Below are positions 17,082 through 25,754 of a DNA stretch of 57,222 bases, in pieces. A program made the translations under genes and the position numbers. The notes beneath the pieces are model-generated. The model saw only the letters and a program-made list of their open reading frames with translations. It did not search any database and had not been told where the DNA came from. The stretch is taken from positions 1 through 57,222 of the forward strand of contig NZ_JJNZ01000067.1 in NCBI RefSeq assembly GCF_000690055.1, read 5' to 3'. The first letter of the stretch is position 1. Each line of letters begins with the position of its first letter. The DNA is from Pseudoalteromonas fuliginea (GTDB lineage Bacteria > Pseudomonadota > Gammaproteobacteria > Enterobacterales > Alteromonadaceae).

Positions 17082-18032
17082 ATGACTTCAGCTCTACAAA
17101 GGCTAAAACAACATTCATCTATCGTAGCCGACACTGGTGATATTGAAGCTATTAAAAAGCATCAACCAGAAGATGCAACTACAAACCCGTCGCTTTTATT
17201 AAAAGCGAGCGAGATTGAAGCATATAAGCCTTACCTAGATAAAGCTTGGAGCTACGCAAAAGAAACCGAGCAAGAGCCTGCTAAACAACTTGAACTAGCA
17301 TGCGATTACTTTGCCGTATTACTAGGTAAAGAAATTAGCGCTATTGTACCTGGTTATATTTCTACTGAAGTAGATGCACGCCTTTCGTTTAATACGCAAG
17401 CTACGATTGATAAAGCACATACCCTACTTAGCCTTTACGAAAAAGAAGGTGTAAGCAAAGACAAAATTTTAATTAAAGTAGCGTCTACGTGGGAAGGTAT
17501 TAAAGCCGCTGAGCAGCTAGAAAAAGAAGGGACTAAATGTAACCTTACTTTATTATTTAGCGATGCCCAAGCCCGCGCGTGTGCCGATGCAAACGTATTT
17601 CTAATTTCGCCATTTGTTGGCCGTATTTTAGATTGGCACGTTGCTAACGGTATGGAAAAACCAACCGATCCGCTACAAGATCCAGGTGTTCAGTCTGTAC
17701 GCAGCATTTTTGAATTTTACAAACGCCATGACTACAAAACAGTTGTGATGGGTGCAAGTTTCCGTAACACAGGCGAAATTATTGCACTTACAGGTTGTGA
17801 CAAGCTAACTATTAGCCCTAATCTTTTAGAAGATTTAGGCAACCTTGAAGGCGCACAAGAATATTTGCTTGAAAGCGATGTTCCACAAGAGCCAAAACCA
17901 GAGCCATTAACAGAAGCACAGTTCCGTTGGTTACATAACCAAGATGCTATGGCTACTGAAAAACTAGCTGAAGGTATTCGCTCTTTTGCTGATGCACAAG
18001 AACAACTAGAGGCGCGCTTTAAAGCAATGTAA
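17082..18032 (+). CDS. tal: Transaldolase
   Basis: Pentose phosphate pathway enzyme that transfers dihydroxyacetone units from sedoheptulose 7-phosphate to glyceraldehyde 3-phosphate. 316 residues (E. coli TalB 317). The Schiff-base lysine K132 lies in ILIKVASTWEGI, and D17 in VADTGD is at the same number as in TalB. TTNPSLLLKA and PFVGRILDW are further family motifs. A TATATT-like box lies about 50 bases upstream, and AGGAAAGC precedes the ATG. Monocistronic, with its own terminator. Confidence 0.97.
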   Translation: MTSALQRLKQHSSIVADTGDIEAIKKHQPEDATTNPSLLLKASEIEAYKPYLDKAWSYAKETEQEPAKQLELACDYFAVLLGKEISAIVPGYISTEVDARLSFNTQATIDKAHTLLSLYEKEGVSKDKILIKVASTWEGIKAAEQLEKEGTKCNLTLLFSDAQARACADANVFLISPFVGRILDWHVANGMEKPTDPLQDPGVQSVRSIFEFYKRHDYKTVVMGASFRNTGEIIALTGCDKLTISPNLLEDLGNLEGAQEYLLESDVPQEPKPEPLTEAQFRWLHNQDAMATEKLAEGIRSFADAQEQLEARFKAM

Positions 18033-18054
18033 TTTGCTATAATCGTGTTTTAAA

Positions 18055-18079
18055 AACGTCGCAATAGCGGCGTTTTTTT
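18055..18079 (+). terminator. Terminator after tal
   Basis: aacgtcgc/gcggcgtt stem (one G-U), four-base loop, then seven T, 22 bases past the tal stop. Confidence 0.88.
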
Positions 18080-18253
18080 ATGCCTAAAATACGCTACCCC
18101 TCTATATAATCTTCATATCGACTTCATATAATCCTCGTATAAACCTTCATCAATTAATCACACTTACGTAACATAACTGTCACTTTTTTGTTCTATTTTA
18201 GCTAGGCCTGTGGTATAGGTATTCTTGAGGTCATAAATCAATAGGAGAAATTC

Positions 18254-18442
18254 ATGGATAGCCTAAACGATATATTAGAGATATTAGAAGGTCCTGATAC
18301 AACTAGAAAAACCTCTCAAAAGAATAAAAAAAGGAAGTGGCGTGAAATAGAAGCAATAAAAGACAAACAGCGCCTACGCAAAGAACTACAAGAACTAGAT
18401 TATTTTACAGACAGTATTGCAATTGATGAGCTCGATTTTTAA
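18254..18442 (+). CDS. DUF3545 family small protein
   Basis: 62 residues. It has the pattern I recall for DUF3545: an acidic N-terminus (DSLNDILEILEG), a basic centre (KNKKRKWREIEAIKDKQRLRKEL) and an acidic C-terminus ending DELDF. The central part should be one long amphipathic, highly basic helix, suggesting RNA or protein binding. The function is unknown. The SD AGGAGA seven bases before the ATG is strong. Monocistronic, with a strong terminator, so the small gene is very probably real. Confidence 0.85.
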   Translation: MDSLNDILEILEGPDTTRKTSQKNKKRKWREIEAIKDKQRLRKELQELDYFTDSIAIDELDF

Positions 18443-18463
18443 TTCAATACGCCCCAACTAAAC

Positions 18464-18495
18464 AAAAAGGCTTCCAGAATCTGGAAGCCTTTTTT
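18464..18495. terminator. Bidirectional terminator between DUF3545 gene and ung
   Basis: A 13-bp perfect stem, aaaaggcttccag/ctggaagcctttt, three-base loop, with a T run on the plus strand and an A run before it, so it can end both converging transcripts. Confidence 0.9.
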
Positions 18496-18529
18496 AATGG
18501 TTTAAACAATTTGAGTTCTTTGGAATAAA

Positions 18530-19192
18530 TTAGATTTGCCAGTTAATTGGCTTATCTTTTTGGGCTCGCAATAGCTCATTCGTTTTTGAGAAATGCTGAC
18601 AGCCAAAAAAGCCTCTATGCGCCGAAAGCGGCGATGGGTGTGGCCCTTTTAAAACATGATGGCGTGCACTATCTATGCCTTTCCCTTTTTTTTGTGCATG
18701 TGCACCCCATAAAATAAATACCACACCTTCGCAGTGCTTATTAATATGCGCTATTACATTATCGGTAAATTGCTCCCATCCTAAATGCTTATGTGAATGC
18801 GCTTGCCCTTGTTCAACGGTCAATACTGTATTGAGTAAAAACACGCCCTGATCTGCCCAGCTTTGCAGGTAACCATGCTCAGGAATAATAAAATCGCTGA
18901 TATCGGTAGCTAACTCTTTGTACATATTTTTAAGCGACGGCGGCAGCTTTTTTACATCAGGCAATACCGAAAAACACAAGCCATGCGCTTGCCCTTCTCC
19001 GTGGTATGGGTCTTGTCCTAAAATTACAACGCGTATGTCATTAAGTGCGGTGGCATCAAAAGCACTAAAAACTTGAGCTTCAGGCGGGTAAACAGCAATA
19101 CCTTCATTGCGGCGATTAGCCACATACTCTAACGTTTGCTGCATGTAAGGTTGCTGTAATTCACTTTCTAAAAATGTAGCCCAATTGCTCAT
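18530..19192 (-). CDS. ung: Uracil-DNA glycosylase (family 1)
   Basis: Excises uracil from DNA to start base excision repair. 220 residues. The water-activating motif GQDPYH has D61, and the DNA-intercalation motif HPSPLSAHRG has H185. The start ATG overlaps the btuF stop (ATGA), so its translation is coupled to the cobalamin operon. This location, as the last gene after btuF, is unlike E. coli, where ung is separate. It may also have an internal promoter that I cannot see. Confidence 0.97.
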   Translation of the reverse strand: MSNWATFLESELQQPYMQQTLEYVANRRNEGIAVYPPEAQVFSAFDATALNDIRVVILGQDPYHGEGQAHGLCFSVLPDVKKLPPSLKNMYKELATDISDFIIPEHGYLQSWADQGVFLLNTVLTVEQGQAHSHKHLGWEQFTDNVIAHINKHCEGVVFILWGAHAQKKGKGIDSARHHVLKGPHPSPLSAHRGFFGCQHFSKTNELLRAQKDKPINWQI

Positions 19193-20049
19193 TGTGTACT
19201 CTTAATCTGTTTACGTGATACGTCTATTTTATCACACATATCCGCAAGTCCATCTAGCATGCGCACAGTAAAACGATGTAATAAATCGGCATTTACGCTA
19301 ATAAATTGATCATTTTTAACAGCGGGTACTTCTGGCCACTTTTGCCAATTAACAACCGGCTGTGGCGTTTTTGATTTTTCATCAGGGATAATAATAACTT
19401 GCGGCTTAGTAACAATAACATTTTCGATACTAATTTGCGGGTAATCTGTGGTGCTTTGTGCAAATACATTACTTACATGGCATGTTTCAATCAGTTGGCT
19501 TATCCATGTATTTTTACTTACTGTCATCATGGGCTCAGCCCATAACTGATAAAATCCGGTTATATTTTTTTTATCTTGCTGGCTTTTAACTATACCGTTT
19601 AGTTTTTGCGTAAATGCATTTGCCGCTTGCTGGCTTTGCTCAATATTCCCTGTAAATTCACCAAAAGTAAGTAACTCGTCGGCTACACCAGCGATTGTGG
19701 TGGGATTACTCAAATATACTTTTATACCTAAACGCTCTATTTGGGCTAAATCTTCGCTTTGATTTCCGCTTTTCCACGCAATAACTAAGTCGGGTTTAAG
19801 CGCCAATACTTTTTCAAGCGAGATGCCGTAATAACCCCCTATGCGCTCAATACTTTGGGCTTCACCTGGGTAGTCGGCGTAATCAACCGTGCCCACAATA
19901 TTATCGCCCGCCCCTATGGCAAATAGGTTTTCGACAATGTGCGGTGCAAGCGCAATTATGCGCAGCTTTTTAGAATCCTTGGTCTGCTCTGCAAGTGCAC
20001 TGCCCGATACACTAAAAAGCAGTAGCCCAATAAAAAACACTTTAAGCAT
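19189..20049 (-). CDS. btuF: Periplasmic cobalamin-binding protein BtuF
   Basis: Captures vitamin B12 in the periplasm for the BtuCD transporter. 286 residues: signal peptide 1-20 (cut after ALA), then the two-lobe class III binding-protein fold joined by one helix. Family features are IIALAPHIVENLFAIGAG, IGGYYGISLEKVLALKPDLVI and YPQISIENVIVTKPQVIIIPD. The stop of btuR and the start of btuF share one base, and btuF overlaps ung by four. Context with btuC, btuD and cobalamin enzymes favours B12 over other siderophore-type ligands. Confidence 0.92.
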   Translation of the reverse strand: MLKVFFIGLLLFSVSGSALAEQTKDSKKLRIIALAPHIVENLFAIGAGDNIVGTVDYADYPGEAQSIERIGGYYGISLEKVLALKPDLVIAWKSGNQSEDLAQIERLGIKVYLSNPTTIAGVADELLTFGEFTGNIEQSQQAANAFTQKLNGIVKSQQDKKNITGFYQLWAEPMMTVSKNTWISQLIETCHVSNVFAQSTTDYPQISIENVIVTKPQVIIIPDEKSKTPQPVVNWQKWPEVPAVKNDQFISVNADLLHRFTVRMLDGLADMCDKIDVSRKQIKSTQ

Positions 20050-20648
20050 TAGTAATCAAACCCTTCTAGCGCTTTTATACCTGAGTCGAATGCATGTTTT
20101 ACATTACGCACTTCACTTACTGTATCGGCAAGGTCGGTTAAAGTGCGGTGTGCTGCACGCCCTGTAATAATAACTGACTGCATTGGCGGGCGGTTATTAA
20201 GCGCTGTTACTACTTCATCTAAATCTACGTAGCCGTATGTCACCATATACGTAAGCTCATCGAGTAATACTAAATCAATACTGCTATCAGCAAGCATACG
20301 TTTTGACTCTTGCCATGTTGCCTGCGCGGCTGCGGTATCGGCTTCTTTATTTTGCGTATCCCAAGTAAAACCGGTGTTCATTACAACAAACTCAACGCCT
20401 GCACCTTGTAATAAATTACGCTCGCCACATTCCCACGTACCTTTAATATATTGGCAAACGGCTGCTTTTTTTCCATGCCCTACGCAGCGTGCTACAACGC
20501 CAAAGCCTGAGGTTGATTTACCTTTACCGTTACCGGTGATTACCTGAAAAATACCTTTTACATCTTGCGCTGCCGCAACACGTGCATCCACTTGTTCTTT
20601 TACTTTTTGTTGGCGCTGCTTGTGCTTATCGTTATTTTGTTCAGTCAT
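20049..20648 (-). CDS. btuR: Cob(I)alamin adenosyltransferase, BtuR/CobO type
   Basis: Transfers the adenosyl group of ATP to the cobalt of corrinoids in the cytoplasm. 199 residues from the ATG at 20648, which has AGGG seven bases upstream. An ATG five codons earlier (20663) lacks an SD. The P-loop GNGKGKST is at 39-46. Other family motifs are QYIKGTWECGERN, LLDELTYMVTYGY and ITGRAAHRTLTDLAD. Its first codons overlap the cobQ stop by eight bases, so the two are coupled. Confidence 0.95.
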   Translation of the reverse strand: MTEQNNDKHKQRQQKVKEQVDARVAAAQDVKGIFQVITGNGKGKSTSGFGVVARCVGHGKKAAVCQYIKGTWECGERNLLQGAGVEFVVMNTGFTWDTQNKEADTAAAQATWQESKRMLADSSIDLVLLDELTYMVTYGYVDLDEVVTALNNRPPMQSVIITGRAAHRTLTDLADTVSEVRNVKHAFDSGIKALEGFDY

Positions 20649-22125
20649 TATTGTGCCCTTCATAAATCGAGATAATTTGCTGTATATTTAAATGCGTTTC
20701 GCACATGGTTGCTAATCGTTCTAACTGCTGCTCGCGATGAGTGGCAATACTAATTGGGTTAATTGAGGCGCTTGGTTTTACCCATTTTAAAATTTGCGAT
20801 GTCGCATCGGCTTCATCAAATAAGCCATGTAAATACGTACCCGCAATGGCGTTATCATCGCTAATAAAGCCATCAAACGTAAAACCATTTGGGTGGTTTT
20901 CATCAAAGGTTAAAAATGGCTTGTCAAGCGCTGTACCTTGGCTAATTCCTGCATGTATTTCGTAACCACTACAGGGTGTTGATTGGTTATTTAAAAGCAG
21001 TGTAGCGGTTATTTTAGTTAATACTTTTTGTGCTGTCAGCGTGGTTTTAAAATCGCACAGGGCAAGTCCATTTACTTGCCTTAATGACGATTCAATACCC
21101 TCGGGATCGTTGATTGTATTGCCCAGCATTTGCATGCCGCCACAAATACCAAGTACTTTGCCACCATAGCGTAAGTGGCGCTTAATTTGAGTGTCCCAGC
21201 CTTCATTTTTCAAAAAACTTAAATCACCCAGCACATTTTTACTGCCTGGGAGAATTATCAGATCAACGTCTGGGATCGTTTGCGTATGGCGCACATAATT
21301 TATATTAATGTTTGGGTGCAAACGCAGTGCATCAAAATCGGTGTGGTTACTAATGTGGGGAACAAGCAGCACTGCAATATTAATTGTGGCGTTGGTTACA
21401 TTATTATCAATTGCGACAGCGTCCTCAGCATCAAGCGCGAGGTCATGCAAATAAGGTAATACGCCAAGTACGGGTTTGTTTGTGTATTCTTCAAGCCAAT
21501 CTAGCCCGCCTTGCAGCAAACCTATATCGCCTCTAAAGCGGTTTATAACAAAGCCTTTTACGCGCGCTTGTTCTGACTCGCTTAACAACGCAAGTGTACC
21601 TACCAAATGTGCAAATACGCCGCCTTTATCAATATCAGCAATTATAATTACTGGGCAATCTACCTCTTCGGCGTAGCCCATATTGGCAATATCGTTTTCA
21701 CGCAGGTTTATTTCAGCAGGGCTACCCGCTCCTTCAACAAGGAGTAATTCAAAGCGTTTAGCTAAGCGGTTATGTGAGGTAATTACTGCATCCATCGCCA
21801 CTTTTTTATAGTCGTGATATTTGCCAGCTTCCATATTACTAATGGCTTTTCCGTGAATAATCACTTGTGCGCCCGTGTCGCTATTAGGCTTAAGTAATAT
21901 AGGGTTAAAATCTATTTCGGGCTCTACTTTAGCTGCTATTGCTTGCAAAGCTTGCGCACGACCAATTTCGCCGCCATCTTTTGTTACTGCGCTATTAAGT
22001 GCCATATTTTGTGGTTTAAAAGGCGCAACCTTTACCCCTCGCTTAGCAAACACCCTGCAAAGGGCAGCAACTAAAGTGCTTTTACCAGCATCTGATGTAG
22101 TGCCTTGCACCATTAAGGTTTTCAT
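20641..22125 (-). CDS. cobQ: Adenosylcobyric acid synthase CobQ/CbiP
   Basis: Uses glutamine and ATP to amidate four carboxyl groups of adenosylcobyrinic a,c-diamide. 494 residues. The N-terminal dethiobiotin-synthase-like ATPase has its P-loop in GTTSDAGKST (8-17). The C-terminal class I glutamine amidotransferase has nucleophile C328 in GICGGMQMLG and a histidine in GTYLHGLFD. It lies between btuC and btuR with an AAGGTG SD. No other early cobalamin genes are present here, so in this window it serves salvage of incomplete corrinoids rather than a de novo pathway. Confidence 0.95.
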   Translation of the reverse strand: MKTLMVQGTTSDAGKSTLVAALCRVFAKRGVKVAPFKPQNMALNSAVTKDGGEIGRAQALQAIAAKVEPEIDFNPILLKPNSDTGAQVIIHGKAISNMEAGKYHDYKKVAMDAVITSHNRLAKRFELLLVEGAGSPAEINLRENDIANMGYAEEVDCPVIIIADIDKGGVFAHLVGTLALLSESEQARVKGFVINRFRGDIGLLQGGLDWLEEYTNKPVLGVLPYLHDLALDAEDAVAIDNNVTNATINIAVLLVPHISNHTDFDALRLHPNININYVRHTQTIPDVDLIILPGSKNVLGDLSFLKNEGWDTQIKRHLRYGGKVLGICGGMQMLGNTINDPEGIESSLRQVNGLALCDFKTTLTAQKVLTKITATLLLNNQSTPCSGYEIHAGISQGTALDKPFLTFDENHPNGFTFDGFISDDNAIAGTYLHGLFDEADATSQILKWVKPSASINPISIATHREQQLERLATMCETHLNIQQIISIYEGHNND

Positions 22126-22129
22126 GGAA

Positions 22130-23149
22130 TTACACCTTTCGCTTTCTAAAAAACAATAAACTCAAAAAGAATACGCTGCCAATAGCTGCAGTAATAACGC
22201 CTACGGGCAGCTCTTGGTTTTTAAGCAATGAGCGCGAAAGTACATCAACCCACACCATAAATGTACCGCCCACCAAGCTGGTTACCAGTAAGCCAGCGAT
22301 GGTGCCTTGGGATATAAAAAAGCGCACAATATGCGGTATCATTAATCCTACAAACCCAATACCACCACACATAGCCACCAGCACAGCGGTAATTAACGAG
22401 CTCAAAACCAGCATGAGTATTCTAAAGCGCTGGACCCTAACACCTAATGTAATTGCGCTTTCATCGCCCAGTAACATAGCATTGAGTTGCCTTCTAAAGC
22501 TCAACATTACAAACGTACACAATGTAATTACCAACAAAGGCAACCAAAGCGTAGCCCACTGCGCACGCGCAAAGCTGCCCAGTGTCCAAAATAAAATAGC
22601 GGCTACTGCCTGAGGGTCGCTCCAATAAAGCAACAAGCTGGTAAATGCACTAAATAAAAACGATAGAGCGACGCCTGCTAATAACATTGATTCTACCTGT
22701 GCACTTTGCTGCCTACCTGCAATAAGTATTAATAAACTCATGGCGAGTAAGCTACCCAGCAATGCTGCTGCCGATAACATAAAACCTGCGCTAACGCCTG
22801 CTAGCGCCATAAGTAATACCACGCCAAATGAGGCACCCGACGATATACCAAACAAGTAAGGATCGGCTAAAGGGTTACGCGTTACCGTTTGTAAAATAAG
22901 CCCCGAAATTGCTAAACCAGAGCCAGCTAAAAAGGCGAGTAATGTGCGTGGCATTCTTAGTTCAAAAATAATACGCGTATTAAAAGACGCCTCATTTGAG
23001 AGCAAAAAACTATTAAGTACGTCTTGAAGTGAGGTCTCTGCTGCACCAAAACTAAGTGCTGCAAATAAGCTAAATAAAGCAGCTGCAACACTTACAAATA
23101 GCGCAAGTGAGTGGCGAGTATTAACTGCGCTCATATTATTTGTAACCAT
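22130..23149 (-). CDS. btuC: Cobalamin ABC transporter permease BtuC
   Basis: FecCD-family inner membrane permease. 339 residues, with about ten TM segments and family signatures LRMPRTLLAFLAGSGLAISG, NPLADPYLFGISSGASFG and GFVGLMIPHIVRFF (the loop that contacts the ATPase). The ORF overlaps the end of btuD by 14 bases. A second in-frame ATG (23134) lies right after the btuD stop and is an equally good start. Confidence 0.93.
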   Translation of the reverse strand: MVTNNMSAVNTRHSLALFVSVAAALFSLFAALSFGAAETSLQDVLNSFLLSNEASFNTRIIFELRMPRTLLAFLAGSGLAISGLILQTVTRNPLADPYLFGISSGASFGVVLLMALAGVSAGFMLSAAALLGSLLAMSLLILIAGRQQSAQVESMLLAGVALSFLFSAFTSLLLYWSDPQAVAAILFWTLGSFARAQWATLWLPLLVITLCTFVMLSFRRQLNAMLLGDESAITLGVRVQRFRILMLVLSSLITAVLVAMCGGIGFVGLMIPHIVRFFISQGTIAGLLVTSLVGGTFMVWVDVLSRSLLKNQELPVGVITAAIGSVFFLSLLFFRKRKV

Positions 23150-23948
23150 AAAAGTAAGTGATATGAGGGATGCTATTTCCCGATTTCGATAATTGCGGGT
23201 GGTTATTTACTTGGGCGCAGACACCAAAAACGTCGCCTAGCATGTTTTCGGTTAATACCTCACTTGGCGCGCCTGTATGTGTAATTTCACCGTTTTTAAT
23301 AACCACTAGTTCATCGCACATTGCAGAAGCTAAGTTTAAATCGTGAAACGATGCAAATACCGTTACACCCAACGATTTAGCAAGTTCCATTACTTGTATT
23401 TGATATTTAACATCTAAATGGCTAGTTGGTTCGTCCATTATTAACAGCTGAGGTTGCTGGACTATCGCACGGGCTATCAAGGCACGTTGCTTTTCCCCCC
23501 CCGAAAGTGACTCAAAGCTTTGATCGCTATGATCTGCCAACCCTACAGTGTTGATAGCTTGGGTGATTTTCTGTTTATCAATGTTAGTTATTGAGCTAAA
23601 TAGCGATTTATGAGGCGTTAGCCCAAGCGCAATAACGTCAAATACACTTAAGTTAAATTGCGACGGAGTTTCTTGTAAAACAACCGCTACTTTTTTTGCG
23701 TACTCATCGCTTTTTAATTGCCAAATATCGGTGTTGTTAAATTCTACAACGCCATCACTGGGTTTACTAAAACGATATAAACAACGCAATAAGCTCGATT
23801 TACCAGCGCCATTGGGACCAATCAAGCCAACAAATTTACCTGTAGTTATTTTAAGGTCTATTTTTTTGAGAATCGTTTTATTGCCAATACCCCACGATAC
23901 GTTTTTAACGTTTAGTAATGGTGTATTTAATGGCGTTTGAGTGTGCAA
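23136..23948 (-). CDS. btuD: Cobalamin ABC transporter ATP-binding protein BtuD
   Basis: ATPase that drives B12 import with BtuC. 270 residues. Walker A is GPNGAGKS (44-51), the signature LSGGEKQRALIARA, Walker B LLIMDEPTSHLD, and a switch histidine lies in FASFHDLNLA. The start codon appears to be TTG (23948): AGGA lies seven bases upstream and there is no ATG nearby. That SD sits in the few bases between the start and the edge of a MITE-like element (23963-24232). First gene of the cobalamin operon. Confidence 0.93.
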   Translation of the reverse strand: MHTQTPLNTPLLNVKNVSWGIGNKTILKKIDLKITTGKFVGLIGPNGAGKSSLLRCLYRFSKPSDGVVEFNNTDIWQLKSDEYAKKVAVVLQETPSQFNLSVFDVIALGLTPHKSLFSSITNIDKQKITQAINTVGLADHSDQSFESLSGGEKQRALIARAIVQQPQLLIMDEPTSHLDVKYQIQVMELAKSLGVTVFASFHDLNLASAMCDELVVIKNGEITHTGAPSEVLTENMLGDVFGVCAQVNNHPQLSKSGNSIPHITYFYGYK

Positions 23949-23962
23949 TAGTCAGTCCTAGG

Positions 23963-24232
23963 CTAGGGTCTGTTGATCTTTCAAGGTTAAATTTGCAACA
24001 GTCTGTTTGGTATTTAGGCAAGGCAGAGCCTATGTAGTGTGGTTATTCCCCATAAATGGGCGATAACGTAGCATTAATGCCAAACAGGCGCTGCCCAAAG
24101 GGTTCTTCCTAGGGGCTATTTACTCTTTGTTGCTCGGTTTTTACTTAGCCCACTAGGTTACAAACCTCGCGCCGCGATTAAATAGCCCCTAGTTTGAACA
24201 AATTTTAATCCGCAAAGTTCGACAGACCCTAG
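23963..24232. mobile_element. MITE-like element A in the btuD leader
   Basis: About 270 bases bounded by near-identical inverted ends: ctagggtctgttgatcttt on the left, and ctagggtctgtcgaacttt as the reverse complement of the right end. An internal perfect 13-bp inverted repeat, taggggctattta (24110-24122) / taaatagccccta (24179-24191), would fold into a stem. There is no ORF. A diverged relative lies at about 40450-40600. The palindromic CTAG at each end may be target duplication or part of the ends. The terminal design suggests a non-autonomous element moved by an IS transposase encoded elsewhere. Confidence 0.75.
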
Positions 24233-24310
24233 GTTAAACTCACCAAAAATGCGATAAAAATACTAATGCACTACAAGAAAAATGAGTAAACCCGCTCGTT
24301 AAAAGAATTC

Positions 24311-24472
24311 ATACCAATTGCATTAAATTAGTGATTTATTATAGCGACAAATAAACAGCTTAATAACAAGGCGGAAATTATGACATATAGTTGTTCTATA
24401 TGAATAATTTTTAACGAAGTTAGTAAGTTATTTAATTCACTAAAAAGATCATGTTTTTAATAAAATTGGTAC
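24311..24472. mobile_element. ATACCAATT-ended repeat element in the btuD leader
   Basis: About 162 bases starting ataccaattgcattaaa and ending tttaataaaattggtac, so the ends are inverted repeats of taccaatt-attaaa. An internal hairpin catatag-ttgtt-ctatatg lies in the middle. No ORF. Another element bounded by ataccaatt/attggtat lies at 40778-40984. It abuts the 3' side of the cobalamin aptamer. Confidence 0.65.
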
Positions 24473-24477
24473 TATAC

Positions 24478-24554
24478 CATTTGTATCTGACTTAAAGCTT
24501 TGCGCTAATTACAGTTGCGGGAACAGTCGAGGACTCGCACCTCATTCCAAATTA
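24478..24554 (-). ncRNA. Cobalamin (B12) riboswitch aptamer
   Basis: The minus strand reads GGAAT-GAGGTGCGAGTCCTC, then CCCGCAACTGTAA (24509-24521), and AAGTCAGATAC near the 3' side (24483-24493). These match the conserved core of cobalamin riboswitches (GGTG..A.TCC, the CCCGCAACTGT box and the CAGATAC segment), and the RNA leads toward btuD. Binding of adenosylcobalamin is expected to lower operon expression. The segment directly 3' of the aptamer, where the expression platform should lie, is occupied by a repeat element. Confidence 0.88.
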
Positions 24555-24560
24555 AGCTCT

Positions 24561-24589
24561 ATTATGGGCGGCTAAGTAAATAATTTAAA
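24561..24589 (-). promoter_or_regulatory. Promoter of the cobalamin operon
   Basis: Minus strand: TTTAAA (24584-24589), a 17-base spacer, CATAAT (24561-24566). Transcription would start near 24554, at the 5' edge of the riboswitch. The -35 box begins two bases after the T run of the porin terminator. Confidence 0.7.
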
Positions 24590-24591
24590 GC

Positions 24592-24621
24592 AAAAAAAAC
24601 CGCACTCAAAAGAGTGCGGTT
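24592..24621 (-). terminator. Terminator after the porin gene
   Basis: Minus strand: aaccgcactc/gagtgcggtt, a 10-bp stem with four-base loop, then eight T. Confidence 0.92.
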
Positions 24622-24655
24622 AAAAAGGGAGTGTTTTAACTAATTTAGCGAATAG

Positions 24656-25588
24656 TTAAAACTTGTATTCCATACCTAAGCCTAAGTAATCTTGGTCAAC
24701 GTTGTTGTCCATGTCGAAGCCCGAGTAAAAACCAAATACTTTAATATTTTTATTTAACTTGTGATCAACACCTACTGAGATTGCTGACTTATCATCGCTG
24801 TCGTCAAAATCCATAGTTTGGTATTGCACTTTAAATGTATTGTTTCCCATTATGTAAGCTGCACTTAATAAGTACCCGTCAGCCTCTGCGCTGCCGTCTA
24901 CTTTTTCTTGTGTTTGGTACATTGCGCCTACTTTAAAATCATTAATTTTACCTTGAACAGTTGCACGAACTACATCGTAGCCATTTACTTCACTATCAAC
25001 ACCAATTGATGCATATACTTTACTCTTTTTAAGTGAAGAATCGCCATAAGTAAGTCCTAGTGAATAGCCATTTTTTGCATCTTCATCATCTTCTGCAATA
25101 AAAGTAGCAAGTACTCTAAAATCTTCGTAAGTATTTGATGAATAAGTAACAGAATCACCTAAACGATTTTCGCCTTTAAATATACTTTTAATATCGCCTT
25201 CAAGGTCGCTAAATAAATCAACTTTACCTTGAGATAACTTAAGTGCAGTATCGTGTCGACCAACAACAACTTGGCCAAATACACCTTTTAACCCTATATA
25301 TTGGTTACGCGCAGAAATATTGTCATCATTATCACCCTTTGAGTCCGCATCAGACACGTCAACTTGAAACTCAAATTTATAAACAGCCTCTAAGCCCTCT
25401 GTTATCTTTTCAGAACCTTTAAGACCAAAGCGAGAATTATTACTTTTAATTTCAGTGAACGACCCTTCACCGTCATCAGATGATTGAATAGTTACATTCG
25501 CTTTGCCGTACACGTCTACATCAGCAAGAGCATTAAAAGATAAGCCACTTAATAGCGCTAAACATAAGCTCGATTTTACAAATTTCAT
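24656..25588 (-). CDS. Outer membrane porin (Gram-negative porin family)
   Basis: General diffusion porin. From the ATG at 25588 (AAGGA SD eight bases upstream) it has 310 residues: signal peptide 1-22 (cut after NALA), then DVDVYGKANVTIQ, the classic first strand. The family motif RFGLKGSEKITEGLEAVYKFEFQ and an aromatic C-terminal residue (LGMEYKF) are both present. It is rich in Asp, which suggests an acidic surface. The frame is open seven codons further up, without support. Monocistronic, with a strong terminator. Substrate not predictable. Confidence 0.92.
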   Translation of the reverse strand: MKFVKSSLCLALLSGLSFNALADVDVYGKANVTIQSSDDGEGSFTEIKSNNSRFGLKGSEKITEGLEAVYKFEFQVDVSDADSKGDNDDNISARNQYIGLKGVFGQVVVGRHDTALKLSQGKVDLFSDLEGDIKSIFKGENRLGDSVTYSSNTYEDFRVLATFIAEDDEDAKNGYSLGLTYGDSSLKKSKVYASIGVDSEVNGYDVVRATVQGKINDFKVGAMYQTQEKVDGSAEADGYLLSAAYIMGNNTFKVQYQTMDFDDSDDKSAISVGVDHKLNKNIKVFGFYSGFDMDNNVDQDYLGLGMEYKF

Positions 25589-25754
25589 GTTATTTCCTTG
25601 GATAATCACAAAAGACTAATTTTAAAACAGCAGCAGTTTGTCACTGTAAAATTACAGAAATATTACAATCGAAATATTTCTGTAATTTTAAATTAATAAA
25701 AGTGCATTAAATATGAAATCAAAATAACATCGATACTCAGCAACTCATTTGTAC

